Positions 16,728-24,867 of a stretch of DNA of 64,000 nucleotides are shown piece by piece; position 1 is the first letter of the stretch; each line of letters opens with the position of its first letter. The DNA lies in NCBI GenBank assembly GCA_023150805.1, contig JAKLKF010000004.1, positions 51,869 through 115,868 on the forward strand, written 5' to 3'. A program made the translations under genes and the position numbers. A model generated the notes under the pieces. The model ran no database searches, was not told the DNA's origin, and was given only the letters and a program-made list of their open reading frames with translations. Source of the stretch: Myxococcota bacterium (GTDB lineage Bacteria; Myxococcota_A; UBA796; UBA2385).

Positions 16728-18144
16728 GCTCCCTGCCGCGACGTCTGCGTCTCCCCCGGACGCAGACAGCGCCAGCATCGAGCGGGACCGCACCCGGCGC
16801 TTCCTGATCAGCCACTGGCTGATCCTGGCGGTCACCGCGTTGACCATGGCCGGCAACCTGGCCACCGGGATGGTCGGCCGACAGGCCACGGCCCAGTTCT
16901 TCTGGATGTCGCTCATCATCGGGGGCATGACGGCCTTCGGCACGCTGCGCCTGCGCGCGGGCAAGGGCACCGCGACGCTGATCTCGGCGATGCTCTACAT
17001 CGACTCCGCCGTGTGCCTGGTCTACTTCTACCTGGCGGGCGAGTTCGAGACGCCGGCCATGGGGCTGTTGACCATCCCCATCATCATGGCGCCGATCTAC
17101 GCCCGTCGGCGCGCGGTCTGGGGCATCGCCGGCACCCAGATCTTCCTCTACCTGTTGTTGATGGCCGGCCGCACGGGCGGCGGGCTGAGCTGGTTGCCCT
17201 ACGGCTACATGGTGGACCCCGAGGATGTCGCCAACCCGCAGTTCGTGGTCCTGTCCATCGGCGCCTTCATCACGGTGACCATCGCCGTGGCGATGCTGGC
17301 GGGCGAGGCGAGCATCGACATCCTCACCTCCCGCTCCCAGCTCCAGACCGAGGTCGCCCGCCAGACCCAGGCGCTGGCGCAGGCCAAGGCGGCCGTCGAG
17401 CGCAGCAACCAGGAGCTGGCCCAGGCCAACGACCAACTCCGCACCTCGAACCTGGCGCTCGCCCAGTTCAACGCCGCGATCAGCCACGACCTGCGCTCCC
17501 CGCTGCAGACCCTGACCCTGCACCTGGAGCTGCTGGTCACCGACGAGCCCGACCGGCCCCACGCCGTCGCGCTCTCGCCCGAAGCGCGCGAGCGCCTGGA
17601 GCGGGTCCTGACGGCCGCGCACCGGATGGGGCGCATGATCCACGACCTGCAGGACCTCGCCAGCGCGACCACCCGCCTGGGCGAGCTGCGCCCGGTCGAC
17701 CTGGACCGGCTCTGCGGCCAGGTGATCGACGACCTGTCGGCGCGGATCGCCCGCACGGGCGCCCGGGTCCGGGTCTCCAGCCCGCTGCCCGTCGCCGCCG
17801 GCAACGTCGGCCTGCTGCGCAGGGTGCTGCAGAACCTGGTGGAGAACGCGATCAAGTACGGCGGCGAGCACGCGCCCGAGGTGCGCCTGGCCGGGGTGCC
17901 CGCGGCCGCCGGCAAGGTGGCCTTCGCCATCGAGGACAGCGGGCCGGGGATCGACGCCAGCGACCACCAGCGCATCTTCGAGTTGTTCCGCCGCCTGGAG
18001 CGCGACGCCGACCGCGAGGGCACCGGCGCGGGCCTGGCCATCGTCGCCCGGATCGTCGAGGCCCACGGGGGCACGATCCAGGTCGAGAAGGGGGTGGACC
18101 TGCCCGGGGCGCGCTTCGTCGTGACCCTGGACGCCCCGCGCTGA
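16711..18144 (+). CDS. Membrane histidine kinase with six-TM sensor region
   Basis: This 477-residue sensor kinase starts at the ATG overlapping the end of the prenyltransferase gene. Six hydrophobic segments occupy about residues 30-205 with only short loops, so the signal is probably sensed within the membrane. A Gln/Ala-rich coiled coil (about 205-250) leads to the HisKA domain, with phosphoacceptor H259 in ISHDLRSPLQTL. The ATPase has an N-box with N379 (NLVENAIKYGG), DSGPGI and GTGAGLAIV, all intact. No receiver domain or response regulator gene is adjacent. Translational coupling to biosynthetic genes on both sides suggests it monitors a lipid or terpenoid product of the operon (inference). 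Confidence 0.92.
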   Translation: MARTAELPAATSASPPDADSASIERDRTRRFLISHWLILAVTALTMAGNLATGMVGRQATAQFFWMSLIIGGMTAFGTLRLRAGKGTATLISAMLYIDSAVCLVYFYLAGEFETPAMGLLTIPIIMAPIYARRRAVWGIAGTQIFLYLLLMAGRTGGGLSWLPYGYMVDPEDVANPQFVVLSIGAFITVTIAVAMLAGEASIDILTSRSQLQTEVARQTQALAQAKAAVERSNQELAQANDQLRTSNLALAQFNAAISHDLRSPLQTLTLHLELLVTDEPDRPHAVALSPEARERLERVLTAAHRMGRMIHDLQDLASATTRLGELRPVDLDRLCGQVIDDLSARIARTGARVRVSSPLPVAAGNVGLLRRVLQNLVENAIKYGGEHAPEVRLAGVPAAAGKVAFAIEDSGPGIDASDHQRIFELFRRLERDADREGTGAGLAIVARIVEAHGGTIQVEKGVDLPGARFVVTLDAPR

Positions 18145-18177
18145 GCTGCACGCCGCCCGCGGCGGAATGGAGGCCCG

Positions 18178-18849
18178 TTGGAGCCCGCTTCGCCGACCTT
18201 CGACCAGCTCGTCGCGATCCCCGGCGGGCTGGCCTGGCTGCTCTGCTACGTGCTGATCCTGCGGCGCGCGGCGCTGGATCGGGCCCCCGGCATGCCCCTG
18301 GTGGCGCTGGCGGCCAACATCTCCTGGGAGTTCATCTTCGGCTTCCTGGATCCCGACGATCCGCCCATGGACACGATCAACCAGGTCTGGTTCTTCGTGG
18401 ACGTGGCCCTGGTGTGGCAGGCGCTGCGCTACGGTCGCGCCGAGTTCGAGGCCCGCTGGCCCCGCGGCAGCTACCTCCCGATGGTGGCCCTGTGCCTGGC
18501 CCTCGCCTTCGGCATGGTGCTCGGCGTGCACCGCGAGTTCGGCGACGACGACGGCCGCTACACCGCCTGGGGCGGCAACCTGCTGATGAGCGCACTGTTC
18601 ATCCAGATGCTGCTCCAGCGCGGCAGCAGCGCCGGCCAGTCCGTCTGGATCGCCCTGTCCAAGCTGGTCGGCACCGCCTGCTTCGACCTGGCCCAGTTCA
18701 CCAAGACGCCGAGCTGGCCGGCCGAGGGTGGGCTGGGCCCGCTGATGACCGTGATGTACCTGGGCTGCCTGGTGCTCGACGCCCTGTACCTGTGGCTGCT
18801 GGTGCGGCAGCTCCGGCGCGAGGGCCGCTCACCCTGGCGCCGGATCTAG
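18178..18849 (+). CDS. Pyr4/PaxB-like integral-membrane terpene cyclase
   Basis: This 223-residue protein has seven hydrophobic segments. It follows the pattern of the Pyr4/PaxB/AtS5B family, known from fungal meroterpenoid and indole-diterpene pathways and from Streptomyces (the drimentine cyclase). GLAWLLCYVLILRRAALDR, MPLVALAANISWEFIFGF, MLLQRGSSAGQSVW and LDALYLWLLVR align with conserved blocks of that family as I remember them. The two acidic residues needed in Pyr4, one after a Trp in the second helix and one in the last helix, correspond to E51 (W50-E51) and D201. The start is a TTG with GGAGG 4 bases upstream. The gene follows the kinase by 33 bases and overlaps the convergent pseudouridine synthase by 21. 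It is possibly protonation-initiated, since no epoxidase is adjacent. Confidence 0.8.
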   Translation: MEPASPTFDQLVAIPGGLAWLLCYVLILRRAALDRAPGMPLVALAANISWEFIFGFLDPDDPPMDTINQVWFFVDVALVWQALRYGRAEFEARWPRGSYLPMVALCLALAFGMVLGVHREFGDDDGRYTAWGGNLLMSALFIQMLLQRGSSAGQSVWIALSKLVGTACFDLAQFTKTPSWPAEGGLGPLMTVMYLGCLVLDALYLWLLVRQLRREGRSPWRRI

Positions 18850-19665
18850 CCCCTCGGGTGAGCTGCCCGCCGCCTCCACCAGCGCGGCCAGGTCGGCGGG
18901 CACCGGCGAGGTGACCCGCACGCGCTCCCCCGAGGTCGGCTGGGGGAAGGTCAGGCGCGCCGCGTGCAGCGCCAGCCGAGGCCACGCCCGTCCGGCCGCG
19001 CCGCCGTGGCGCCGGTCCCCCAGGATCGGGTGGCCCGCCATGGCCGCGTGCAGGCGCACCTGGTGCGTGCGGCCCGTCTCCAGCGTGCACCACAGCAGGC
19101 TGGTGCCCTCCCCCGTGGACAGGCGCCGCCAGCGCGTCGCCGCCGGCTGTCCGTCCAGCTCGTCGGCCCACCGGCCCGCCGGCCCGGGGTCGCCCAGCAC
19201 GACCGCCAGGTACTCCCGCTCCACCGCGCCCTCGGCGAAGGCCGCGGAGATCGCGGCGTTGGCCGACTTGCGCAGGGTCAGCAGCAGCAGGCCGGAGGCC
19301 GGCGTGTCCAGGCGGTGGTGCAGCCCGACGTAGCGCTCGCTGGCCGAGAGCAGCCCGACCACGTGCACCTGTCCCCCCTCGCGGCCCGCCTGGGTCGGCA
19401 GGCCCGAGGGCTTGTCGACCACGACGACGTCCGCGTCCCGGTAGCGCTCGGGCAGGGGGGGCGCCTTCTCGCGGTCGGCCGCCGAGCGGACCTCGACCAC
19501 CGCGCCCGCGTCCACCAGCTGGCTGGCCAGCCGCGCCTTGCCGCCGTCGACGTGCACGCCGCCCCGCTCGACCAGGGCGCGCGCCCGCTTGCGCGACAGC
19601 GGCGTGTGGGCCGCGATGAGCTTGTCCAGGCGGTCGGCCTGCGCGGCCACGAAGCGGTGTCGCAT
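18829..19665 (-). CDS. RluA-family RNA pseudouridine synthase
   Basis: This 278-residue enzyme isomerises uridine to pseudouridine in rRNA or tRNA. An N-terminal S4 RNA-binding domain (residues about 10-60, RLDKLIAAHTPLSRKRARALVERGGVHV) precedes the catalytic domain. VVDKPSGLPT and HHRLDTPASGLLLL contain the catalytic D120; RTHQVRLHAA is the third family motif. The usual HRLDxxTSG reads HRLDTPASG here, a conservative change. Its stop region overlaps the terpene cyclase gene by 21 bases, and its start shares a base with the pheT stop, so it is co-transcribed behind pheT. Target uridine is unknown. Confidence 0.93.
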   Translation of the reverse strand: MRHRFVAAQADRLDKLIAAHTPLSRKRARALVERGGVHVDGGKARLASQLVDAGAVVEVRSAADREKAPPLPERYRDADVVVVDKPSGLPTQAGREGGQVHVVGLLSASERYVGLHHRLDTPASGLLLLTLRKSANAAISAAFAEGAVEREYLAVVLGDPGPAGRWADELDGQPAATRWRRLSTGEGTSLLWCTLETGRTHQVRLHAAMAGHPILGDRRHGGAAGRAWPRLALHAARLTFPQPTSGERVRVTSPVPADLAALVEAAGSSPEGLDPAPG

Positions 19666-21965
19666 CAGGCGGGCAGCTCCACCGACAGGCGCGGGTCGCC
19701 CCGCAGCGTCTCGGCCACCAGCGCCACGCGCTCCATCACCTCGGCGTGGGTGAGCGAGCGGTCCGGGTGGTTGAACTGCAGCTCCAGCGTCAGGCGCCGG
19801 TGGCCCTCAGGCACGCCCTTGCCGGTCCAGACGTCCCGCACCGCCCGGCTGACCAGGTCCGGCGCGAACAGCCGGCCGAGCAGCTCGTCCGCCGGCGTGC
19901 GCAGGGGCGCGACGACGTTGAGGTGCGCCTCGACGCTGGGGAAGCGCGGCGGAGGCTGGAAGCGGGGATGGTGCGCGTCGAGGCGGGCGTAGAGCGCGGA
20001 GAGGTCGACCGCGAACACCGCGGGCGCCTCGCGCAGGTCCGCCGCGCGCACCGCCGCGGGCGAGAGCTCGCCGAACACGCCGACGAGGGCTCCCTCGCCC
20101 GTCACCAGGGTCGCGGCGCGGCCGGGGTGCAGCAGCGCGGCGCCGGCCCACGGGGGCAGCCCGGCGTCCAGGCCCACCCGCAGGGAGAGGGGCACCCCCA
20201 GCCGGCGGCCGAGGTCCTGGAGCGCGTCCCGCACCCGGTAGAAGGCGCCCCCGCGCTCCTGGCTGGCCGGGTCGAGCACCGCGCCCGCCAGGCTGGGCGT
20301 CTCGACCACCGCGCCGTCGGGCCCCCGCAGGTAGACGCGGCCGACCTCGAACAGGCCGAAGGTCTCGCCCAGCTTGCGGTTCTCGCGCACCGCCGCGAGC
20401 AGCGCCGGCAGCACGGAGGGCCGGAAGTAGCGCAGCTCGACGTTGAGCGGGTTGGCCAGCTCGACCAGGGGCGCGTCGGGCCCGGGCGCGGGCAGCTGGA
20501 AGCGGGCGAGCTCCTCGTCGCTGACCCAGGCCGACAGGTAGACCTCGTCCAGGCCCCAGGCCAGCAGCAGGTCCCGCACCCGGGACGCGCCGTGGAACCA
20601 GGGATGCTGTCGCACCGGGCGGAGCTGCGCCCGGGGCAGGGTCGCGTGCACGTGGTCGTAGCCGTGCAGCCGGCCGACCTCCTCCTCCAGGTCTTCGTGG
20701 ATGGCCAGGTCGGGCCGGTGATCGGGCAACACGACACGCCAGAGGGCGCCGGTCGCCCCGCCCGCCCGCCGCCGCTCCACCCGGCAGCCGGACATGCCCA
20801 GCAGCTGGTCGATCCGGTCGTCGTCCAGCTCCATCGCCAGCCGGCTGCGCAGCCGCTCGGGGTCGAGCATGACCACACGCTCGGGCGGCGCCACCGGCCA
20901 GTGCTCGGCCCGGCCCACCACCCGCACCTGCGGGCCGCAGACCTTCTCCAGCAGGCCGACCAGCCGCGCGACCGCCGGCCCCACGCCGGCCTGGGGCAGG
21001 CCCTTCTCGAAGCGCAGGCTGGCCTCGGTCCGCAGGCTCAGGCGCCGGCTGGCGCGCCGGACGGCCGCCATGTCGAAGCTGGCCGCCTCGATCAGCACCG
21101 CCGTCGTGTCCGCCTCGATGCCGCTGCCGGCGCTGCCCATGATGCCCGCCAGGGCCACCGGCACCCCGCCGTCGCCCTGGCCGGGGTCGCCGTCGACCAC
21201 CAGCAGGCACTCGGAGGTCAAGGTGCGCTCGACCCCGTCGAGCGTCGTCATCCGCTCGCCGTCGCGCGCCATGCGCAGGCCGATGACCCCCGTGGCGATC
21301 CGGCGCCGGTCGAAGGTGTGCATCGGCTCGCCCAGCTCCATCATCACCAGGTTCGTGGCGTCCACGACGTTGTTGATGGGGCGCATGCCCAGCTTGCGGA
21401 CCGCGTTCTGCAGCCACTGGGGCGAGGGGCCGACCTGCACGCCCTCCACCTCGACGGCGACGTAGCGGGGCACCTTGTCGGTGGCGTGCACCACCACCGA
21501 GACCCCGGCCGCGCGGGGCCAGGTCCGGTCCGCGGTCCCCGGCAGGTGCAGGCCCGAGCCCCAGATCGCCGCGGCGTCGCGCGCCATGCCGACCAGGCTG
21601 AACAGGTCCGGCCGGTTCGGCTCCAGGTCGAACTCGAGCACCACGTCGTCCAGGCCCAGCGCCTCGTGCAGGTCGGCCGACGGGTCGACGTCGGGCCCCA
21701 GGGTGACGGGGTTGCTGGCGTCGGCTCCGATGCCCAGCGCCGCCTCGGTGGCCGGCCGGTCCTGGGCGTCCACCACCACGAGCCCGCCGCCCTCCGTCCG
21801 CGCGATGCGGAAGCCCGCCAACGCCGCCGGCGCGGGGAAGCGATGGACCTTCTCCACCTCGCTGACCCGGGCGTTCATGACGGTGGCCAGGGTCTCCACC
21901 GGGATGGGCCCACCGCCGTCGCGGACGGGCGCGAGCTGGCGGAGGAGGGAGACGGGGACGCGCAC
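19665..21965 (-). CDS. pheT: Phenylalanyl-tRNA synthetase beta subunit, lacking most of the OB tRNA-binding domain
   Basis: This 766-residue subunit of the alpha2-beta2 enzyme charges tRNA-Phe. B3/B4 and B5 regions (RPINNVVDATNLVMMELG, HTFD, LRTEASLRFEKGLP) and a C-terminal FDX-ACB anticodon-binding domain (from about 675) are recognisable. Between the N-terminal block (ending about 40) and DDVVLEFDLEPNRPDLFS (about 105-122) only about 60 residues are present. Ordinary bacterial PheT has about 115 there, forming an EMAP-II-like OB domain whose HPNADKL signature I cannot find. The start is GTG with GAGGTG upstream. pheS is not adjacent but 2.9 kb away on the same strand, beyond two intervening genes. 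Confidence 0.93.
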   Translation of the reverse strand: MRVPVSLLRQLAPVRDGGGPIPVETLATVMNARVSEVEKVHRFPAPAALAGFRIARTEGGGLVVVDAQDRPATEAALGIGADASNPVTLGPDVDPSADLHEALGLDDVVLEFDLEPNRPDLFSLVGMARDAAAIWGSGLHLPGTADRTWPRAAGVSVVVHATDKVPRYVAVEVEGVQVGPSPQWLQNAVRKLGMRPINNVVDATNLVMMELGEPMHTFDRRRIATGVIGLRMARDGERMTTLDGVERTLTSECLLVVDGDPGQGDGGVPVALAGIMGSAGSGIEADTTAVLIEAASFDMAAVRRASRRLSLRTEASLRFEKGLPQAGVGPAVARLVGLLEKVCGPQVRVVGRAEHWPVAPPERVVMLDPERLRSRLAMELDDDRIDQLLGMSGCRVERRRAGGATGALWRVVLPDHRPDLAIHEDLEEEVGRLHGYDHVHATLPRAQLRPVRQHPWFHGASRVRDLLLAWGLDEVYLSAWVSDEELARFQLPAPGPDAPLVELANPLNVELRYFRPSVLPALLAAVRENRKLGETFGLFEVGRVYLRGPDGAVVETPSLAGAVLDPASQERGGAFYRVRDALQDLGRRLGVPLSLRVGLDAGLPPWAGAALLHPGRAATLVTGEGALVGVFGELSPAAVRAADLREAPAVFAVDLSALYARLDAHHPRFQPPPRFPSVEAHLNVVAPLRTPADELLGRLFAPDLVSRAVRDVWTGKGVPEGHRRLTLELQFNHPDRSLTHAEVMERVALVAETLRGDPRLSVELPA

Positions 21966-22036
21966 GGCGACACCTCGAGCAGGCGGGGGGCGGGCCGTCT
22001 AACGCGCGAGAGGGGAGCGGCGCCGCGAGGCCGCCC

Positions 22037-23545
22037 TCAAGGCCCGCCGCGCGCCGCCCTCACCTCGTAGGCCACGACCCGCGCCTGGCCCCGGGTCCAG
22101 GCGGCGACCTCCTGCCAGGTCCAGGCGCGCTCCAGCGCCCCGGTCGGCTCGCCATAGGCCGCGGCCAGCACGAGGTCGCCGGGCGCCAGGGCCCGGGGAT
22201 CGGTGGCCTCGGCGTAGATCCGCAGGCGGCCACCGGCGGGAGTGGTGGGGGGCGGCGGGCGCGCGGTGACGCCGGCCCAGGGCTGCAGCAGCGCGGCGGC
22301 CTGGTAGCTGCCCACCCAGACGGTGCGCCCCTCGGCCAGGGCCTGCGCGACGTAGGGAGCGGCGTCGCGCTCGGCGCGGGCGGCCTGGGCACCGAAGAGC
22401 GAGGCCTCGGGGCCGAAGGGCGAGCGGGCGGTCAGCCACAGCAGGCCCGGCAGGGCCAGGGCCGGTCCCAGCCGCGGGGGCAGGACGGCGCCGGCGAGCA
22501 CGGCGAGCGCGGCCAGCCCGGGCAGGAAGTACCGCACGTGGGTCAGGGACTGCTCGGCGTCGCGGGTGGCGAAGAAGCCGACGGCCGCGAAGAAGGCCAG
22601 CCAGGTCAGGACGAAGGCCGACAGCAGGGCGACCCGGGCGGGCTCGCCCCCGCCCCCGCGCCCCCGGCCCAGGCGCCAGGCCCAGGCGACCAGGCCGACC
22701 CCCAGGAGCCACCGCCCCTGCTCCCAGAGCGCCAGGCGGGCGACGACGCCGAGATCGGCGAGCCAGGCGAGCAGGCCGTCGGGCAGCCGCTCGGGGGCGG
22801 CGAGCCGGCCGTGCACCAGCCGCCACAGCCCCAGGCCGAGCAGGGGCGCGGCCGCGGCGAGGGCCGGACCCAGCGCGCGGCGAGGGGTGGGCATGGCCGC
22901 CAGGGCCGCCAGCCCTGCCGGCGCGGCCAGCAGCACGCCGGGCTCCTTGCACCAGGGCGCCAGCAGGCCGAGCACCGCCGCGCGCGCCCAGCGCCGATCG
23001 AGCATCGCCGCCAGCGCCCAGGGCACCACCGCCAGCAGCGACAGGTCCAGGTCCGGTCGCAGCAGCTGGGCCAGCACCGGCGGCAGGCACAGCGGCGCCA
23101 GGCCCGCCCAGGGCCGGCCCAGGCGCGCCGCGACCGCCACCCAGCCCGTCGCCGCCAGCGCGGCCGGCAGCAGGCAGGCCAGGTGCACGGCCTGCACGGT
23201 CGGCGACGCCGACAGGAACAGCCCCAGCCACCAGAACCACAGCGGCGGGTGGTCGTAGTCGGGCAGGCCCGCCGCCCACTGGGGGATCCCCTCGTGCCCC
23301 GCCAGCGGCACCGCCACCGCGGCGGGCAGCTCGCCCGCGGGGCTCCAGGCCGGCCCGTGCTCGGCCACCCACAGGCCCTGGGGCACCCACCAGAACAGGC
23401 CGTCCTCGACCAGGGGCTGGTCCAGCCCGGCAAGCACCACCGCGGCCGCGACCACCCCCGCGACGGCGGTCGGCAGCAGTGGCGAGGCCAGCGTAGAGCG
23501 GACGGGGGTGGGGCGGGGCGACGACATGCCGCGCGATGGTGACAC
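22037..23545 (-). CDS. GT39-like multi-pass membrane glycosyltransferase candidate
   Basis: This 502-residue protein has about eleven hydrophobic helices. The first periplasmic loop carries acidic residues (GLDQPLVEDGLFWW), and a GLPDYDHPPLWFWW segment follows. This resembles the loop of ArnT/PMT-type GT-C enzymes, where Asp residues act in transfer from lipid-linked sugar. A C-terminal soluble tail of about 110 residues follows the last helix. The GTG at 23545 is preferred because GGAGG lies 6 bases upstream; an internal ATG at 23527 is weaker. It stands between pheT and a divergently transcribed secreted-protein gene. Substrate is unknown. Confidence 0.6.
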   Translation of the reverse strand: MSPSRGMSSPRPTPVRSTLASPLLPTAVAGVVAAAVVLAGLDQPLVEDGLFWWVPQGLWVAEHGPAWSPAGELPAAVAVPLAGHEGIPQWAAGLPDYDHPPLWFWWLGLFLSASPTVQAVHLACLLPAALAATGWVAVAARLGRPWAGLAPLCLPPVLAQLLRPDLDLSLLAVVPWALAAMLDRRWARAAVLGLLAPWCKEPGVLLAAPAGLAALAAMPTPRRALGPALAAAAPLLGLGLWRLVHGRLAAPERLPDGLLAWLADLGVVARLALWEQGRWLLGVGLVAWAWRLGRGRGGGGEPARVALLSAFVLTWLAFFAAVGFFATRDAEQSLTHVRYFLPGLAALAVLAGAVLPPRLGPALALPGLLWLTARSPFGPEASLFGAQAARAERDAAPYVAQALAEGRTVWVGSYQAAALLQPWAGVTARPPPPTTPAGGRLRIYAEATDPRALAPGDLVLAAAYGEPTGALERAWTWQEVAAWTRGQARVVAYEVRAARGGP

Positions 23546-23563
23546 GTCGCACCTCCGCCCGCT

Positions 23564-23581
23564 CCTTGCACCCCCCTTGCA
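23564..23581. repeat. CCTTGCA direct repeat with 11-bp period in a divergent promoter
   Basis: CCTTGCA at 23564-23570 and 23575-23581 are separated by CCCC, giving an 11-bp repeat like a PHO-box layout. The second copy extends into the palindrome CTTGCAAG. It lies between the divergent genes starting at 23545 and 23621. Confidence 0.3.
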
Positions 23582-23620
23582 AGCCCGGTGCTACCAAGCA
23601 TCCACGCCCTGGATGGCCCC

Positions 23621-24838
23621 ATGCTCGCCCTGCTCCTGTCCAGCCTGCTCAGCCTGTCCACCCTCGCCGCGACCGACCCGCCCCCGGCCGACCCCAACGC
23701 GCCGGACGCCGACGGCGCCTACGCCATGAACGACGTCGGCGGCTCGATCATCCTGCCGCCGGGCTGGGAGATGCAGGAGTGGGCCGACTGGAGCTTCAAG
23801 GCCAAGACCGCCGACGGCGTCCTGATGCGCCTGTACCTGACCCCCTTCCAGGTGCAGCCCGACGAGGCCGCGGGCCGGGCCTGGGCCGCCGTCTACAAGG
23901 AGCGCCTGGAGGAGGAGGGGGCCAACGACTTCAAGGAGCCCGCGGTCTCCGTGCAGCCGGTGGCGCTGCGCGACGGCGAGGTGCAGGCCGCCCGCGTCGA
24001 CCTGGACTTCAACTTCGAGAAGCAGAACACCCGCGGCGTGCTCCACGCCGCCGCCCTCGCCTCCGAGGGGCAGGTCGTGCACGTCGAGACGCTGGCGGCC
24101 TCGCGCAACGACAAGAAGGCGCAGGCCGCCCTGGCCAGCCTGCTCGGTGGCCTGACGCTGACCAAGAAGCCCGCGGACACCGGCCCCGCCCGGGTCGAGT
24201 CCGCCGCCGCCTTCGCGATGACCGCGCCGGAGGGCTGGCGCACGCCGCTGCCGTCGGAGCTGGCCGGCACCCGCCGGGTCAGCGGCAAGGTGGGCGAAGC
24301 CGACCTGGATCCCGAGCGCTGCGTCACCTTCATCCGCCCGCCGGCCGTGGGCGATCCCGACGTGCTCTTCGCCTGCGACCTGTACAAGCACCTGGGCGTG
24401 CTCGACGCGTACAGCTTCGACGGGGTCGAGGCCGAGGTGCACGAGATGTTCTTCGGCCGCAGCGACAAGCCCGTGGAGAAGGCCACCCAGGTCCAGGTGG
24501 GCGACCGGGTCGGCCTGCTCTACAAGCCCCCGGTCGCCGGGATGCCGGTGCGGCTGGCCATCGCGCCCTACAACAAGGGCATGGTGGTGCTGTGGGCCAT
24601 GGGCAACCACCTGGACGAGCCGGCCCTGGACGCCGCCGTGCAGGCCGTGCTGCCCACCGTCGAGTTCACCGGCCCCGACGGCGGCGCGCCCATCGTCGCC
24701 CTGGACAAGCGCCTGGCCTACTACCTGAGCTACCGCCCCACCTCGCCGGTCGTGCTCGGCCCGGCCGCGCTCCTGGTGGTGCTGGTCGGCGGAGGCCTGG
24801 CGCTCGCCCGCCGGCGCAAGCCCAAGTACGAGGACTGA
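23621..24838 (+). CDS. Secreted or membrane-anchored protein of unknown function
   Basis: This 405-residue protein has a signal peptide (MLALLLSSLLSLSTLAA) and a C-terminal membrane anchor (SPVVLGPAALLVVLVGGGLALA) followed by a basic tail, RRRKPKYED. The bulk between them is therefore periplasmic or extracellular. The ectodomain seems to consist of two similar halves: GSIILPPGWEMQEW...LLGGLTL (about 40-185) and FAMTAPEGWRTPL...AVLPTVEF (about 205-355). Each begins with a Pro-Gly-Trp block and ends in a short hydrophobic strand. I do not recognise the family. The ATG at 23621 is chosen over a GTG 33 bases upstream because it gives a clean signal peptide. Confidence 0.6.
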   Translation: MLALLLSSLLSLSTLAATDPPPADPNAPDADGAYAMNDVGGSIILPPGWEMQEWADWSFKAKTADGVLMRLYLTPFQVQPDEAAGRAWAAVYKERLEEEGANDFKEPAVSVQPVALRDGEVQAARVDLDFNFEKQNTRGVLHAAALASEGQVVHVETLAASRNDKKAQAALASLLGGLTLTKKPADTGPARVESAAAFAMTAPEGWRTPLPSELAGTRRVSGKVGEADLDPERCVTFIRPPAVGDPDVLFACDLYKHLGVLDAYSFDGVEAEVHEMFFGRSDKPVEKATQVQVGDRVGLLYKPPVAGMPVRLAIAPYNKGMVVLWAMGNHLDEPALDAAVQAVLPTVEFTGPDGGAPIVALDKRLAYYLSYRPTSPVVLGPAALLVVLVGGGLALARRRKPKYED

Positions 24839-24867
24839 GGCCTCCGCCGGCCGGGCAGGGCGGTCAG
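24835..24867. terminator. Hairpin spanning convergent stops near pheS
   Basis: CTGA (24835-24838) with TCAG (24864-24867), and inside it CCGCC (24844-24848) with GGCGG (24859-24863), form an interrupted 9-bp stem containing both stop codons. No T-run is present. Confidence 0.35.

Noticed and set aside
18167..18849. ATG at 18167 as start of the terpene cyclase-like gene
   Set aside because: It is not in frame; the in-frame TTG at 18178 has GGAGG before it.
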